Shown here: piece after piece, positions 10,201 to 18,546 of the stretch | Layout of the letters: each line of letters starts with the position of its first letter | Numbering within the stretch: the first letter of the stretch is position 1 | Assembly: GCF_003443535.1 (NCBI RefSeq) | Contig: NZ_CP031946.1 | Span: forward strand, 2,917,001-2,981,000 | Direction of reading: 5' to 3' | Source: Ruegeria sp. AD91A | GTDB taxonomy: Bacteria > Pseudomonadota > Alphaproteobacteria > Rhodobacterales > Rhodobacteraceae | DNA: 64,000 nt | Notes under the pieces: model-generated | The model's database searches: none | Told to the model about the DNA's origin: nothing | The model's input: only the letters and a program-made list of their open reading frames with translations | Position numbers and translations under genes: made by a program

Positions 10201-10637
10201 AAGACGTTTGGCCAAAGCTTTGCGCCCGGTTGCTACCCGATATGCAGGAAACGGACCGGCAAGAGATTTTGAACGAAGCTGCATGTGTACTGACAGCGGA
10301 AAACCTACAGCCCGTATTCGCACCTGACACGCTCGCCGAAGTGCCCATAACTTCCGATCTGAACGGGCAGCGGATGCATGGGGTTGTCGATCGTCTGATC
10401 GTATCGGATTCCGAAGTGCATGTGATTGATTTCAAATCAAATACCATCGTTCCGAACCTCGCGGACGAATGCCCCGACGGGCTGTTGCGACAGATGGGGG
10501 CATATGCTTATGCGCTGGCTCAGATCTATCCGGACCGCAGCATTCGAACCGCCATTTTGTGGACACGCACGGCAAGCCTGATGTGGTTGCCACACGATCT
10601 TGTGACAGATGCACTGGCCCGCACCCAGATATCTTGA
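7281..10637 (+). CDS. addA: Double-strand break repair helicase AddA
   Basis: A 1118-residue UvrD-family helicase-nuclease. Walker A (NAGSGKTR) is at residues 26-33, motif Ia (LTYTKAAASEMQ) follows, and motif II (VDEAQDTSPDQW) is near residue 390. A VGDKKQSIYSFQGADP motif comes next. Motif V (TVHGSKGLEAP) is near residue 777 and motif VI (LLYVALTRAEKWL) near residue 840. The C-terminal nuclease domain carries GTYLHLLLEHL, then GVVDRL and VIDFKSN at about residues 1034-1053. It begins inside the addB stop (ATGA). Length and motif order are standard for alphaproteobacterial AddA. Confidence 0.95.
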   Translation: MSPRNDATERQVQAARPDASTWLAANAGSGKTRVLTDRVARLLLDGVQPQHILCLTYTKAAASEMQNRLFKRLGEWAMLDNSSLLEQLTDLGVPGEISSDKLAQARTLFARAIETPGGLKIQTIHSFCASLLRRFPLEAGVSPQFSEMEDRAATLLREEIVEDFAEGPQAGLIEDVARFVTDTGFDKLTAAITQKRNLFAQRLEWSDLLHRFGLPAGFDETSLLERIFLGGEVELIRSMLPALTESGGNNAKAAVKLAGFNEVRLAHLPMLESVFLTGKGAKEPFTAKLNAFPTKPLREGVLADRMPQLEAFMLRIEAAREQRLALVASQKTAVLQRFAAAFLPEYERRKQLRGWLDFDDLILRARQVLNDPAVAEWVLYRLDGGIDHILVDEAQDTSPDQWDVIEKLAQEFTSGEGARSGVERTIFVVGDKKQSIYSFQGADPQAFDRMQEEFGRKLAESGSKLWDSTLEYSFRSSSAILTLVDILFENRSDAGFRKDSQHRAFKADLPGRVDLWPVVEKVADAEDGDWTDPVDRPGARHHTVILAEKVAQSIKNMIERGETIPEDGKPGQFVRRKVQPGDFLILVQRRSDLFAEIIRACKALHLPIAGADRLKVGAELAVKDLAALLSFLATPEDSLSLATVLKSPLFGWSEQRLFDLAHRRQEKFLWAALRNRAEEFPKTLSVLNDLRSQIDFLRPYDLIERILTRHDGRRKLLGRLGAEAEDGINALLSQALAYERTDIPSLTGFLVWMQTDDLEIKRQMSGVGKMIRVMTVHGSKGLEAPIVILPDTGRRQPPRDSEIMVAGGTPLWKVSADVSPSLINQARDEARNREENERLRLLYVALTRAEKWLIVAAAGELGKDGNSWYQMVEAAMDQAGAAQVPGTDIRRLSHGDWEAAPLIDQPNADVGPVGLPDMFHHPAPDPVAPASALSPSDLGGPKALPGDAGLDEVAAKLRGTYLHLLLEHLPVAEKDVWPKLCARLLPDMQETDRQEILNEAACVLTAENLQPVFAPDTLAEVPITSDLNGQRMHGVVDRLIVSDSEVHVIDFKSNTIVPNLADECPDGLLRQMGAYAYALAQIYPDRSIRTAILWTRTASLMWLPHDLVTDALARTQIS

Positions 10638-10697
10638 CCTTACCCGAAGCGGCACCTACGTTCTGTTCCCAAGTTTACCCCATTCAGGAGACAGAAT

Positions 10698-11018
10698 ATG
10701 TCGACCGTAGCCGTTACCGACGACACCTTTGACGCCGAAGTCAAGAATTCGACCGTTCCCGTGGTCGTGGATTTCTGGGCCGAATGGTGTGGCCCCTGCA
10801 AGCAAATTGGCCCCGCGCTGGAAGAACTGGCAGCCGAGTATGGCGACAAGGTAAAGATCGCCAAGGTCGATGTGGACAGCAACCCAAACGCGGCGGCCGC
10901 TATGGGCGTGCGCGGCATTCCGGCACTGTTCATCTTCAAGGACGGTCAGGTTGTTTCGAACCGCGCGGGCGCGGCCCCCAAAGCCGCCCTGCAAAGCTGG
11001 ATCGACGAATCCATCTGA
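10698..11018 (+). CDS. trxA: Thioredoxin 1
   Basis: A 106-residue thioredoxin with the active site WCGPCK at residues 31-36 and the cis-Pro region GIPALFIF, i.e. the cytoplasmic disulfide reductase fed by TrxB. A good ribosome site (AGGAG) lies about 7 bases before the ATG. It is 60 bp behind addA, and a strong intrinsic terminator follows, so it probably forms its own unit or the end of the addAB transcript. Confidence 0.96.
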   Translation: MSTVAVTDDTFDAEVKNSTVPVVVDFWAEWCGPCKQIGPALEELAAEYGDKVKIAKVDVDSNPNAAAAMGVRGIPALFIFKDGQVVSNRAGAAPKAALQSWIDESI

Positions 11019-11041
11019 TCTGGTCCTAACAGATTTTCTCG

Positions 11042-11070
11042 AAGGCGCCTCAGATCGGGGCGCCTTTTTT
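11042..11070 (+). terminator. Intrinsic terminator after trxA
   Basis: An 8-bp perfect stem (AAGGCGCC / GGCGCCTT) with a 9-base loop runs straight into a T tract, 24 bp after the trxA stop. This is a textbook Rho-independent terminator. Confidence 0.88.
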
Positions 11071-11092
11071 ATTGAAGACATCGGAGACACCA

Positions 11093-11443
11093 ATGGCTAA
11101 AACGCGGGTCCTTGTAGAATTCGGGATGGGCACATCCCTGCGCCGGATGGACTATACCCAGGCGTCACTGCGGGCGATCAAGGATGCGCTTTGGCACAAC
11201 TCGGTCAACATGGCGGAACTGTTCGGGTTCCCGAAAGAGGCGATGATCATTGATGCCGAAATTGGGGTTCAGCAACCGGATCAGGTGGACATCGACGCGC
11301 TGAAGGCTGTCTTCCCCTACGGTCAGCCGAACATAACAATCACAAAAGGGGGATTGGACATCGCAAAGCCCCACAGTGACGGGCACACGGTCATTGCCAA
11401 CGCCGCCCTGATCGTTTCCTTCGACATGGAGCCCGCACAATGA
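11093..11443 (+). CDS. Lin0512-family conserved hypothetical protein, first of a tandem pair
   Basis: A 116-residue protein of the Lin0512 family (TIGR02058), for which I know no established function. It contains the family pattern VEFGMGTSLRRMDYTQASLRAIKDAL near the N-terminus, an IGVQQPDQVD strand in the middle and a GGLDI..P segment near the end. I chose the ATG at 11093 because a GGAG ribosome site sits 6 bases upstream; a start at 11072 would lie inside the trxA terminator trail. It overlaps its paralogue by 4 bp (ATGA), which suggests the two products are made together and may form a hetero-oligomer (inference). Confidence 0.8.
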   Translation: MAKTRVLVEFGMGTSLRRMDYTQASLRAIKDALWHNSVNMAELFGFPKEAMIIDAEIGVQQPDQVDIDALKAVFPYGQPNITITKGGLDIAKPHSDGHTVIANAALIVSFDMEPAQ

Positions 11444-11802
11444 GTGAAAAACGCATCATTCTGGAGATGGGAGCGGGAAATGACCTGTACGGCCAGGACT
11501 ATACCAAGGCAGCCCGCCGCGCGGTGCAGGATGCCTTGCACCATTCCTCCATCACGTTGTTTTCGAAACTGGGGATTGATCATTCCGAAATGCGTGTCAG
11601 CGTCACGATCGGCGTGCAGGATCCTGAACAGGTGGATTGCGGCCTGGTAGCTTCTGACCTGCCGCGGGGCAGGGCCGAGGTTCGCGCAGTCAAAGGTGGG
11701 CTTGACGTTGTCGATGAAGAAGCGGGTACGCGGCACGTGGTTGCTACCGCGGCGATCGAGGCTTTTCTGCCTGATCTTTCCGGAAAATACGTTCGAAGCT
11801 GA
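11440..11802 (+). CDS. Lin0512-family conserved hypothetical protein, second of a tandem pair
   Basis: A 120-residue paralogue of the preceding gene. The same landmarks line up: EMGAGNDLYGQDYTKAARRAVQDAL, IGVQDPEQVD and KGGLDVVD. It is translationally coupled to its neighbour through ATGA. The function of this family is not known to me; the size suggests a small soluble oligomeric enzyme or binding protein. The stop is followed by a hairpin that probably ends transcription in both directions. Confidence 0.8.
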   Translation: MSEKRIILEMGAGNDLYGQDYTKAARRAVQDALHHSSITLFSKLGIDHSEMRVSVTIGVQDPEQVDCGLVASDLPRGRAEVRAVKGGLDVVDEEAGTRHVVATAAIEAFLPDLSGKYVRS

Positions 11803-11804
11803 AC

Positions 11805-11836
11805 AAAGAAAAAGCCGCTCGGAAAACCGGGCGGCT
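11805..11836 (-). terminator. Intrinsic terminator serving the DUF1127 gene (possibly bidirectional)
   Basis: The inverted repeat AGCCGCTCGG / CCGGGCGGCT has a 4-base A loop. Read on the minus strand it is followed by a TTTTTCTTT tract, so it terminates the leftward DUF1127 gene. On the plus strand it lies 10 bp after the second Lin0512 stop, but its T tract is weak there. Confidence 0.75.
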
Positions 11837-11864
11837 GTCTCGAATGGACGGTCTGTTGGAACGA

Positions 11865-12059
11865 TCAGATATCGGCGATATCTGCGCGGCTCAGACCGAT
11901 ATCGTCCAACTGAGCGTCGCTGAGTTCCGACAGGAGTTTGCGGGTTTTGCGGGATTCTTTCCATTCAACAACGGTGTTGAAGACATTGGTGAACGTGTCC
12001 ACTACGTGCAGGATGGTAGCTGCTCCGAGCGGCGCATGAATGTTAGCTGTGGTTGCCAT
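11865..12059 (-). CDS. DUF1127 (YjiS-like) small protein
   Basis: A 64-residue protein. The C-terminal DUF1127 motif (TRKLLSELSDAQLDDIGLSRADI) follows a short hydrophobic or amphipathic stretch. Small arginine-rich DUF1127 proteins in alphaproteobacteria have been linked to phosphate and carbon metabolism and RNA turnover, but this one has no assigned role. I chose the start at 12059 because AAAGGA precedes it by about 8 bases; a longer frame to 12227 has no sign of coding. It is a single-gene unit, ended by the hairpin on its 3' side. Confidence 0.82.
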   Translation of the reverse strand: MATTANIHAPLGAATILHVVDTFTNVFNTVVEWKESRKTRKLLSELSDAQLDDIGLSRADIADI

Positions 12060-12199
12060 GTGCGCAGTCCTTTGTGATGAAACAGCCGACCCGTTGTCGG
12101 TTGTGAGCCTCATGTAGTCCCGCGCGCCCGGACTCACAATTGCTGGTCCGGTAACCCCGGATTGCGTTTTTTGCATATCTTTTGGGCAAATGAAGAACG

Positions 12200-12231
12200 G
12201 GTTGCGCCAACCTCTGGCCCGGCCCATATAT
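12200..12231 (+). promoter_or_regulatory. Possible heat-shock (sigma-32-type) promoter of hslV
   Basis: A GGTTGCG element and a CCCATATAT element are separated by about 17 bases, ending ~26 bp before the hslV ATG. The right-hand box matches the CCCATNT -10 of RpoH promoters well; the left box matches CTTGAA only partly. This is a visual match only. Confidence 0.35.
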
Positions 12232-12256
12232 ACCGCCAGCGAAAACGGAGACGATC

Positions 12257-12814
12257 ATGGCAGACAACGACTTTCCCGGTTGGCACGGCACGACGATCAT
12301 TGGCGTCAAGAAGGGCGGTCAGATCGTCATAGCCGGTGATGGGCAGGTCAGCCTGGGTCAGACCGTGATCAAGGGCACGGCGCGCAAAGTGCGCCGCCTG
12401 TCCCCCGGAGGGTCCGAAGTTGTCGCTGGCTTTGCCGGTTCGACGGCCGATGCCTTCACGTTGCTGGAGCGGCTGGAGGCCAAGCTTGAGGCAACACCAG
12501 GCCAGCTTGCCCGCGCTTCGGTGGAATTGGCGAAGGACTGGCGCACTGACAAGTACCTGCAAAAGCTTGAAGCAATGCTGATCGTCACGGACGGTAAAGA
12601 TCTTTTCGTGATCACCGGCGCCGGTGACGTGCTGGAACCTGAACACAACGTGGCCGCCATCGGGTCCGGGGGAAATTTTGCTCTGGCCGCTGCGCGCGCG
12701 CTGATGGATAGTGACAAGTCGGCGGAAGAGGTCGCGCGTCAGGCAATGGCCATCGCGGCCGACATCTGCGTCTATACCAACGGCAAACTGACGGTTGAGA
12801 CAATCTCAGGCTAG
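12257..12814 (+). CDS. hslV: ATP-dependent protease proteolytic subunit HslV
   Basis: A 185-residue threonine peptidase subunit, which forms a double hexamer and degrades unfolded proteins with HslU. The catalytic Thr is T12 (TTIIGVKK aligns with the mature N-terminus of E. coli HslV), so there is an 11-residue propeptide to be removed. [14 protein letters not shown] and the substrate-pocket residues follow as expected. AGAAC-type sequence is weak, but GGAG precedes the ATG. The gene ends by overlapping, tail to tail, an MFS transporter that separates it from hslU. Confidence 0.95.
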   Translation: MADNDFPGWHGTTIIGVKKGGQIVIAGDGQVSLGQTVIKGTARKVRRLSPGGSEVVAGFAGSTADAFTLLERLEAKLEATPGQLARASVELAKDWRTDKYLQKLEAMLIVTDGKDLFVITGAGDVLEPEHNVAAIGSGGNFALAAARALMDSDKSAEEVARQAMAIAADICVYTNGKLTVETISG

Positions 12815-14047
12815 CAGCGCCGAGATTTCCTTGCCTTTCCAGCGGCGATGCATGCCGATCAGGCCAATAATCGCTGCGACGATCACGATGTAATAGGGCA
12901 CGCGGATATCGATGCTCATCAATCCGCCCCCTATCAACGACATGATCCCGCCCGCAAGGCAGAACACCGCAGTGGTCACGCCCATGACCCAGCCCTGATC
13001 CGCTTCGCTGACGCTGGAAGAGAAAAGCCCAAGCACGGTAGGGTAAGCGATTCCGAACAAGAAATAGAAGAAAAAGACCGGCACATAACTGAACATGCCA
13101 CTTGGGCTGAAGGCGAAAGCGAATCCGCAAATCACCATGACGATGAGTGACGTGTAGATTATCGCATACTTGCTGAACTTCTCCTGGGCGGGTCTCACCA
13201 GTAACGTGCTGGAAAAGGCCAGCGCGACGCCGATGACGACCATCGCCATACTGCCACCGATGACTCCGTATCCGAAGGCACTTGTCAGGAAATTGTCGAC
13301 AAACACGTAGAAGGTGACGTTGGCGATCATGAAGAACGAATAGACAGGCAGGATCTTCAATACCATCGGGTGACCGCGCACTGCTATCAGGCTGTCAGTT
13401 ATGTCACGGGGACGGAATACAAAGGGTGCACGATCCGCTCGGGTATCCTGGAAGAAAAACAGGACTAGAAAGATTGCTATCATCACAAGGACAAAAGCGC
13501 CATAAAATGGCGTTCTCAGCGTGGCGAAGCCGCCCAGCAGGGCGGCGTCTGATAAGACCGCGCCGATGATCGGCCCACCCACGAGGCCAAAGCTGACGCC
13601 CGTCACGATATAGCCCATGTTCCGATCCCGGTCTGTCGCGTCGGTGCTTCCGTCGATCATCGCCGCTTGCGCAATGGGTTGGTTGCCCGCAGTAAACCCG
13701 GTGATCGAACGCCCGACGATCAGCAGAAGAAGGCTGTTGAGGTAAAGCGCGGCAATGGTCAGGGCATATCCGGCCAGCGCGCCACCGAGGCACACAAGCA
13801 AAGCGTTCTTGCGCCCGATCGAGTCCGATACTTTCGAGACATAGACAACGCCCAGAAACCATGACAGGAAAAAGCATCCGATCACGAGGCCATAGTAAAA
13901 ATGCCTGCGCCCCTCGGGTGTGTTTTCGGGCAGAAACCCTGATTTCGTTTCCATGATCAGCGAGTTGATGATGGGAAAGACCAGCCCCTGTCCGATCAGA
14001 TCCACAAATACCACAAACAAAAGGGTAATCTTGGCGATATTTGTCAT
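12806..14047 (-). CDS. MFS transporter, TetA/tetracycline-efflux-like subfamily
   Basis: A 413-residue major facilitator with about 12 membrane segments. The first helix carries [11 protein letters not shown], as in TetA-type drug/H+ antiporters, and the loop 2-3 motif appears as [14 protein letters not shown]. The motif-C-like [18 protein letters not shown] near residue 150 is typical of exporters. It lies in reverse orientation between hslV and hslU, overlapping the hslV end by 9 bp. The substrate is unknown; the family suggests efflux of a small molecule or drug. Confidence 0.85.
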   Translation of the reverse strand: MTNIAKITLLFVVFVDLIGQGLVFPIINSLIMETKSGFLPENTPEGRRHFYYGLVIGCFFLSWFLGVVYVSKVSDSIGRKNALLVCLGGALAGYALTIAALYLNSLLLLIVGRSITGFTAGNQPIAQAAMIDGSTDATDRDRNMGYIVTGVSFGLVGGPIIGAVLSDAALLGGFATLRTPFYGAFVLVMIAIFLVLFFFQDTRADRAPFVFRPRDITDSLIAVRGHPMVLKILPVYSFFMIANVTFYVFVDNFLTSAFGYGVIGGSMAMVVIGVALAFSSTLLVRPAQEKFSKYAIIYTSLIVMVICGFAFAFSPSGMFSYVPVFFFYFLFGIAYPTVLGLFSSSVSEADQGWVMGVTTAVFCLAGGIMSLIGGGLMSIDIRVPYYIVIVAAIIGLIGMHRRWKGKEISALLA

Positions 14048-14238
14048 GTCTCACGCTCCTGGCCTTCAAACCCTCGATATACCGTAGCAGACGGATCCCA
14101 CATTCCCCAAGCAAAGCATTTGCAAACCTGAGCCTGCATTGCTAACCAACGCGGCCATGAATACTGGCTTGGTTGTTTTCGCCCGTACCGTGATTACCTA
14201 AGCCGCATGACTCAAATGCCGACCGAAAGGACTGCCCT

Positions 14239-15546
14239 TTGACCGACCTGACCCCGCGCGAGATCGTCTCGGAACTGGATCGCTTCATCATCGGGCAGAA
14301 GGATGCCAAGCGTGCCGTGGCCGTCGCCCTGCGCAACCGCTGGCGCCGCAAGCAATTGCCGGACGACATCCGGGAAGAGGTCTATCCCAAGAACATCCTG
14401 ATGATCGGCCCCACCGGCGTCGGCAAGACCGAAATCAGCCGACGTCTGGCGAAACTGGCCCGCGCGCCGTTTATCAAGGTCGAGGCCACCAAGTTCACCG
14501 AGGTTGGATATGTCGGTCGCGATGTGGAGCAGATTGTGCGCGATCTGGCAGACGCAGCCATCCTGCAAACCCGCGAGTTCATGCGTGAAGACGTCAAGGC
14601 CAAAGCGCATCAGGCTGCCGAAGACCGCGTGATCGAAGCAATTGCAGGCGCGGATGCGCGCGAAGGCACGCGCGAGATGTTCCGCAAGAAGCTGAAATCG
14701 GGCGAGCTGGACGACACGGTGATCGAACTGGAACTGTCCGACACCTCAAGCCCGATGCCGATGTTTGACATTCCGGGGCAGCCGGGCGGTCAGATGGGCA
14801 TGATGAATCTGGGCGACATTTTCGGCAAGGCCTTTGGCGGACGCACCGTCAAGAAACGCCTGACCGTCGCAGAAAGCTATGATTTGCTGATCGGGGAAGA
14901 GGCCGACAAGCTGCTGGATGACGAAACCGTAACCCGCACCGCGCTGGAATCAGTCGAACAGAACGGCATTGTGTTTCTGGATGAGATCGACAAGGTCTGC
15001 GCCCGTTCCGACGCACGCGGCGGCGATGTCAGCCGGGAAGGGGTACAGCGCGACCTTCTGCCGTTGATCGAAGGGACAACCGTCTCGACCAAGCATGGTC
15101 CGGTCAAAACGGACCATATCCTGTTCATTGCATCGGGTGCGTTTCACATCGCCAAACCTTCGGATCTGTTGCCGGAATTACAGGGGCGTCTGCCGATCCG
15201 GGTCGAACTGCGCGCTCTGACCGAAGAAGACTTCGTGCGCATCCTGACCGAAACCGACAACGCGCTGACCCTGCAATATACTGCTTTGATGGCCACCGAG
15301 GAGGTAACAGTCAGCTTTACCGAGGACGGCATCGCGGCACTGGCGAAGATTGCTGCTGACGTGAACCAGAGCATCGAAAACATCGGCGCCCGGCGGCTCT
15401 ACACTGTCATGGAGCGGGTTTTTGAAGAACTGTCCTTCGCGGCGCCAGATCAAGCCGGTACGGAAATCACTGTTAACGCGCAATTCGTTAGTGACAATCT
15501 TGGAGAATTGACCAAGTCTTCTGATCTGAGCCGTTACGTTCTGTAA
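14239..15546 (+). CDS. hslU: ATP-dependent protease ATPase subunit HslU
   Basis: A 435-residue AAA+ unfoldase that feeds HslV. Walker A (GPTGVGKTE) is at about residues 56-64, Walker B (VFLDEIDK) near residue 248, the intermediate I-domain lies between, and the C-terminal tail [12 protein letters not shown] inserts into HslV. The start codon is TTG, preceded by GAAAGGA about 8 bases upstream. No in-frame ATG lies near this point, and the product begins with the conserved [16 protein letters not shown]. Confidence 0.96.
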   Translation: MTDLTPREIVSELDRFIIGQKDAKRAVAVALRNRWRRKQLPDDIREEVYPKNILMIGPTGVGKTEISRRLAKLARAPFIKVEATKFTEVGYVGRDVEQIVRDLADAAILQTREFMREDVKAKAHQAAEDRVIEAIAGADAREGTREMFRKKLKSGELDDTVIELELSDTSSPMPMFDIPGQPGGQMGMMNLGDIFGKAFGGRTVKKRLTVAESYDLLIGEEADKLLDDETVTRTALESVEQNGIVFLDEIDKVCARSDARGGDVSREGVQRDLLPLIEGTTVSTKHGPVKTDHILFIASGAFHIAKPSDLLPELQGRLPIRVELRALTEEDFVRILTETDNALTLQYTALMATEEVTVSFTEDGIAALAKIAADVNQSIENIGARRLYTVMERVFEELSFAAPDQAGTEITVNAQFVSDNLGELTKSSDLSRYVL

Positions 15547-15547
15547 C

Positions 15548-15564
15548 ACGGCCAGCCGTTTTTT
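15548..15564 (+). terminator. Weak intrinsic terminator after hslU
   Basis: A short ACGG / CCGT stem with a 4-base loop and a following T tract lies 2 bp after the hslU stop. The stem is short, so support is modest. Confidence 0.35.
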
Positions 15565-15644
15565 GCCGTTGTTCTCGACTTGCCATGCTGGACGTTAGGC
15601 AAGAATAGGATAGCGTGTCCACGATTCACCCCGAGGTCTGGCCC

Positions 15645-16745
15645 GTGCTGCGCTATTTCATCATTCTGTTCGCATCCCTTTCGCTCTGCGCCTGCGTCGA
15701 CCGGACGGTGTCCGAGGTCGTGCCCGATGCCGTGAACATCGGGACACCTGAAACCATCTTCGCAAGTACGACCCGCGCGCGTGAGGCCGATGGATCCTTT
15801 GGATTCCGACGCGGTGAAACACTCAAATTTCTCGAAACTACGGTTTCGATCCCACCAACGCATACTCCGGGTACGCTCCGTTTTTCCTACGCAAACCCAA
15901 ATCCGCAGAAAGAGTTCGTTCTGGCAGATGTCACCGAGTTGGATGGGCCTGGTGGATTACGCAAACATCTGCGGGGTAAGGATGACGTCACGATCTTTGT
16001 GCACGGCTACAACTCGACCCAGACCGAAACGATCTTTCGCGCAGCTCAGCTGACGCATGACATCGGCCTCCCCGGGTCAACGCTGGTGTATTCGTGGCCA
16101 AGCCGTGCGACGGGTTATGGGTATGCCTACGATTTGGACAGCATGTTGTTTGCCCGCGACGGTTTGGAACAGACTATCCGCGAGCTGAAAGCAATGGGTG
16201 TCAAACGCGTTATTCTGGTGGCGCATTCCATGGGCGGTGCGTTGGCGATGGAAATGATGCGACAAACCGAACTACAAGAACCCGGATGGGCCAACCGAAA
16301 CATCGATGGGGTCGTGCTGATCTCGCCCGATCTGGATCTCGATCTGTTTCGCTCGCAGATGAAACGTATCGAAAACCCGCCCGATCCTTTCCTGGTAATG
16401 GTGTCCCAAAAGGACAAGATCCTGAACATCTCGGGCCGTTTGCGTGGCACTGATGAAGGTAAGCGGTTGGGTAATATCAGCTCGATTGACTCTCTCGAAG
16501 AATTCCCGATCAGCGTGATCGACACGACGGCATTCAGCAGTGACGCGGCATCCTCGCATTTCGTTGCTGCAACCTCACCGGCCTTGTTGTCGATCCTCAA
16601 CTCGTTACGGCGTGTCAACAATACCTTCGGGCGGGAAGACCGACCGGCAATTGATATTCTGGTGCCACCCAGCGAGCGAAATCCCGACGGTGCCACTGAA
16701 ATTGTTCTGACAGATACCGGACAGGCACAGGTCAGCTCTCCGTGA
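15645..16745 (+). CDS. Lipoprotein alpha/beta hydrolase (DUF900 family)
   Basis: About 366 residues. A lipoprotein-type signal (LRYFIILFASLSLCAC, lipid Cys near residue 16) is followed by a DUF900 alpha/beta hydrolase domain. The nucleophile elbow VAHSMGGALA places the catalytic Ser at about residue 195, and FVHGYNSTQTE is the oxyanion-side motif typical of DUF900. The GTG at 15645 starts directly with the signal peptide, while the alternative GTG at 15615 adds ten polar residues. It probably acts in the periplasm on an unknown ester. Its stop overlaps the next start (GTGA). Confidence 0.8.
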   Translation: MLRYFIILFASLSLCACVDRTVSEVVPDAVNIGTPETIFASTTRAREADGSFGFRRGETLKFLETTVSIPPTHTPGTLRFSYANPNPQKEFVLADVTELDGPGGLRKHLRGKDDVTIFVHGYNSTQTETIFRAAQLTHDIGLPGSTLVYSWPSRATGYGYAYDLDSMLFARDGLEQTIRELKAMGVKRVILVAHSMGGALAMEMMRQTELQEPGWANRNIDGVVLISPDLDLDLFRSQMKRIENPPDPFLVMVSQKDKILNISGRLRGTDEGKRLGNISSIDSLEEFPISVIDTTAFSSDAASSHFVAATSPALLSILNSLRRVNNTFGREDRPAIDILVPPSERNPDGATEIVLTDTGQAQVSSP

Positions 16746-17962
16746 CGCGGTTTAAGCTGCGTCGGTATCTTCTGGACAATGCCACCTGGCTTGGCGGAGG
16801 CGTTCTCCTGACGTTTTTATCCAGCTTTGGGCAGACATTCTTCATCTCGATCTTTGCCGGTGATATCCGCGCGGAATTCGGTCTCGGCCACGGTGCCTGG
16901 GGTGGGCTATACACATTGGGCACAACCCTGTCGGCCATCGTGATGATCTGGGCCGGAGGGCTAACGGACATCTTTCGCGTCCGGGTGCTGGGTCCGGCGG
17001 TTTTGGCCGGTTTGACCCTGGCCGCCCTTGCCATGGCGCTGAATACCTGGCTGCTGCTGTTGCCAGTGGTGATTTTTTTGCTGCGTCTTCTCGGTCAGGG
17101 GATGAGCACGCATCTGGCCGCAGTCGCCATGGCGCGGTGGTTCACGGTCACGCGGGGCAAAGCACTTTCCATTGCATCCATCGGCTATGCCATCGGTGAG
17201 GCCTTGCTGCCCCTGATCTTTGTTGCGGCCATGGCTTACCTGGACTGGCGTTGGCTGTGGGTCATCGCGGCGGCGGTGACCGCCTTGGGTATTCCCGTGT
17301 TGATGCGGCTATTACGCGAGGAACGAACACCGCAAAGCCTTGCCAGCGAATCCTCTGCCATTGGCATGCAGGGTCGCCATTGGAGCCGTCGCGACGCGCT
17401 GTTTAACCCCTTGTTCTGGTTCATGGTGCCCGCCGTGCTTGCGCCTTCTGCATTCATTACCGCGTTTTTCTTCCATCAGATCTATCTGGCTGACGTCAAA
17501 GGCTGGCAGCATATTCAACTGGTCGCTCTGTTTCCGATCTTTACCGGAATATCACTGCTATCGATGTTTTCTGCGGGCTGGGCATTGGACAAATGGGGCA
17601 CTGCGCGCATCATGCCATACTATCAGCTTCCGATGGCGGTTGGGTTTGTGGTTCTGGGCATGACTGAATCAATCAGCGGCGCGACGATTGGGTTGGTTTT
17701 TCTTGGCCTGACGGTCGGCGCAAACAGTACTTTGCCCAGTGCGTTCTGGGCAGAATTCTATGGGACCCAGCATATCGGGGCCATCAAAGCGATGGCTGCG
17801 GCTGTCATGGTGCTGGGGTCAGCCATCGGACCTGGGTTGACCGGCGTTCTGATTGACCTTGGTATTTCTCTGAACACTCAGTTTTTCTGGATTGGAATGT
17901 TCTTCGTGCTGGTATGCGTGCTGATTTGGGTCGGTATTTCCCACGCCCGTCGTGACCTTTAG
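16742..17962 (+). CDS. MFS transporter (monocarboxylate/OFA-like)
   Basis: A 406-residue major facilitator with about 12 helices. It has GDIRAEFGLGHGAWGGLYTLGT in the first periplasmic loop and helix 2, a cytoplasmic ARWFTVTRGKALSIASIGYAIGEALLP segment, and LDWRWLWV before helix 6, all typical of the CynX/monocarboxylate-porter-like branch. It begins with GTG overlapping the upstream hydrolase stop, so the two are co-translated. The hydrolase may act on the transported compound (inference). Its end overlaps the convergent smr gene by 4 bp. Confidence 0.82.
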   Translation: MTRFKLRRYLLDNATWLGGGVLLTFLSSFGQTFFISIFAGDIRAEFGLGHGAWGGLYTLGTTLSAIVMIWAGGLTDIFRVRVLGPAVLAGLTLAALAMALNTWLLLLPVVIFLLRLLGQGMSTHLAAVAMARWFTVTRGKALSIASIGYAIGEALLPLIFVAAMAYLDWRWLWVIAAAVTALGIPVLMRLLREERTPQSLASESSAIGMQGRHWSRRDALFNPLFWFMVPAVLAPSAFITAFFFHQIYLADVKGWQHIQLVALFPIFTGISLLSMFSAGWALDKWGTARIMPYYQLPMAVGFVVLGMTESISGATIGLVFLGLTVGANSTLPSAFWAEFYGTQHIGAIKAMAAAVMVLGSAIGPGLTGVLIDLGISLNTQFFWIGMFFVLVCVLIWVGISHARRDL

Positions 17963-18546
17963 CGCACGCGCCTGAGATATACGTAATAAGCCCCATCTCC
18001 GCCGTGGCTTATATGAGCAGGTGTGACCTGCATCACCGCCTGGGCCAGCGGTGGGATAGACAACCAGTGAGGAACCTGATTTCGCAGAACACCGCGCGGC
18101 GTCGGAATCGGACCGGGCTCGTCCCGATCCTTGCCTTTGCCGGTCACGACCAAAACCAGACGCTTACCCTGTGCCTGCGCGCTCAGGACAAATCGGATCA
18201 GCGCCGGATGGGCCGAAGCGACCCGCATACCGTGCAGATCCAGCTTGCCTTCGGGTTTCAGCTTGCCGCGCTTCATCCGGCCAAAGGCCTTATTGTCCAT
18301 CTGAACCGGTGCTTTCCGCAGCGCATCCGTCACCGAAGGCTTCAGATCATTCGGTTTCGGCTTCACTTGATGGGCCTGTCCAAGTTCGAATGATTCAAGC
18401 CGGGGTTTCGGCGTTTTCTTGGGCTTGGGTTTCGGTAGGGAAGTCGGATGGACCGTCTGCGGGATTTCCGGATGCAGCCGCTCGGCCTGTTTGGCGACCT
18501 TCCGCCACAGCTCGATCTCTTCGCCGGTTAGTTTGCGCCGGGTCAT
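17959..18546 (-). CDS. Smr-domain protein (putative DNA/RNA nicking endonuclease)
   Basis: A 195-residue protein. The N-terminal basic linker is rich in Lys and Pro, and the C-terminal Smr domain carries the signature LDLHGMRVASAHPALIRFV and the VVTGKGKD motif (TGxG) used in nuclease activity. Stand-alone Smr proteins are related to the C-terminal end of MutS2 and to ribosome-rescue nucleases such as SmrB. It overlaps the mltA stop, so it is co-transcribed with mltA and the Tim44-like gene. Confidence 0.88.
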   Translation of the reverse strand: MTRRKLTGEEIELWRKVAKQAERLHPEIPQTVHPTSLPKPKPKKTPKPRLESFELGQAHQVKPKPNDLKPSVTDALRKAPVQMDNKAFGRMKRGKLKPEGKLDLHGMRVASAHPALIRFVLSAQAQGKRLVLVVTGKGKDRDEPGPIPTPRGVLRNQVPHWLSIPPLAQAVMQVTPAHISHGGDGAYYVYLRRVR

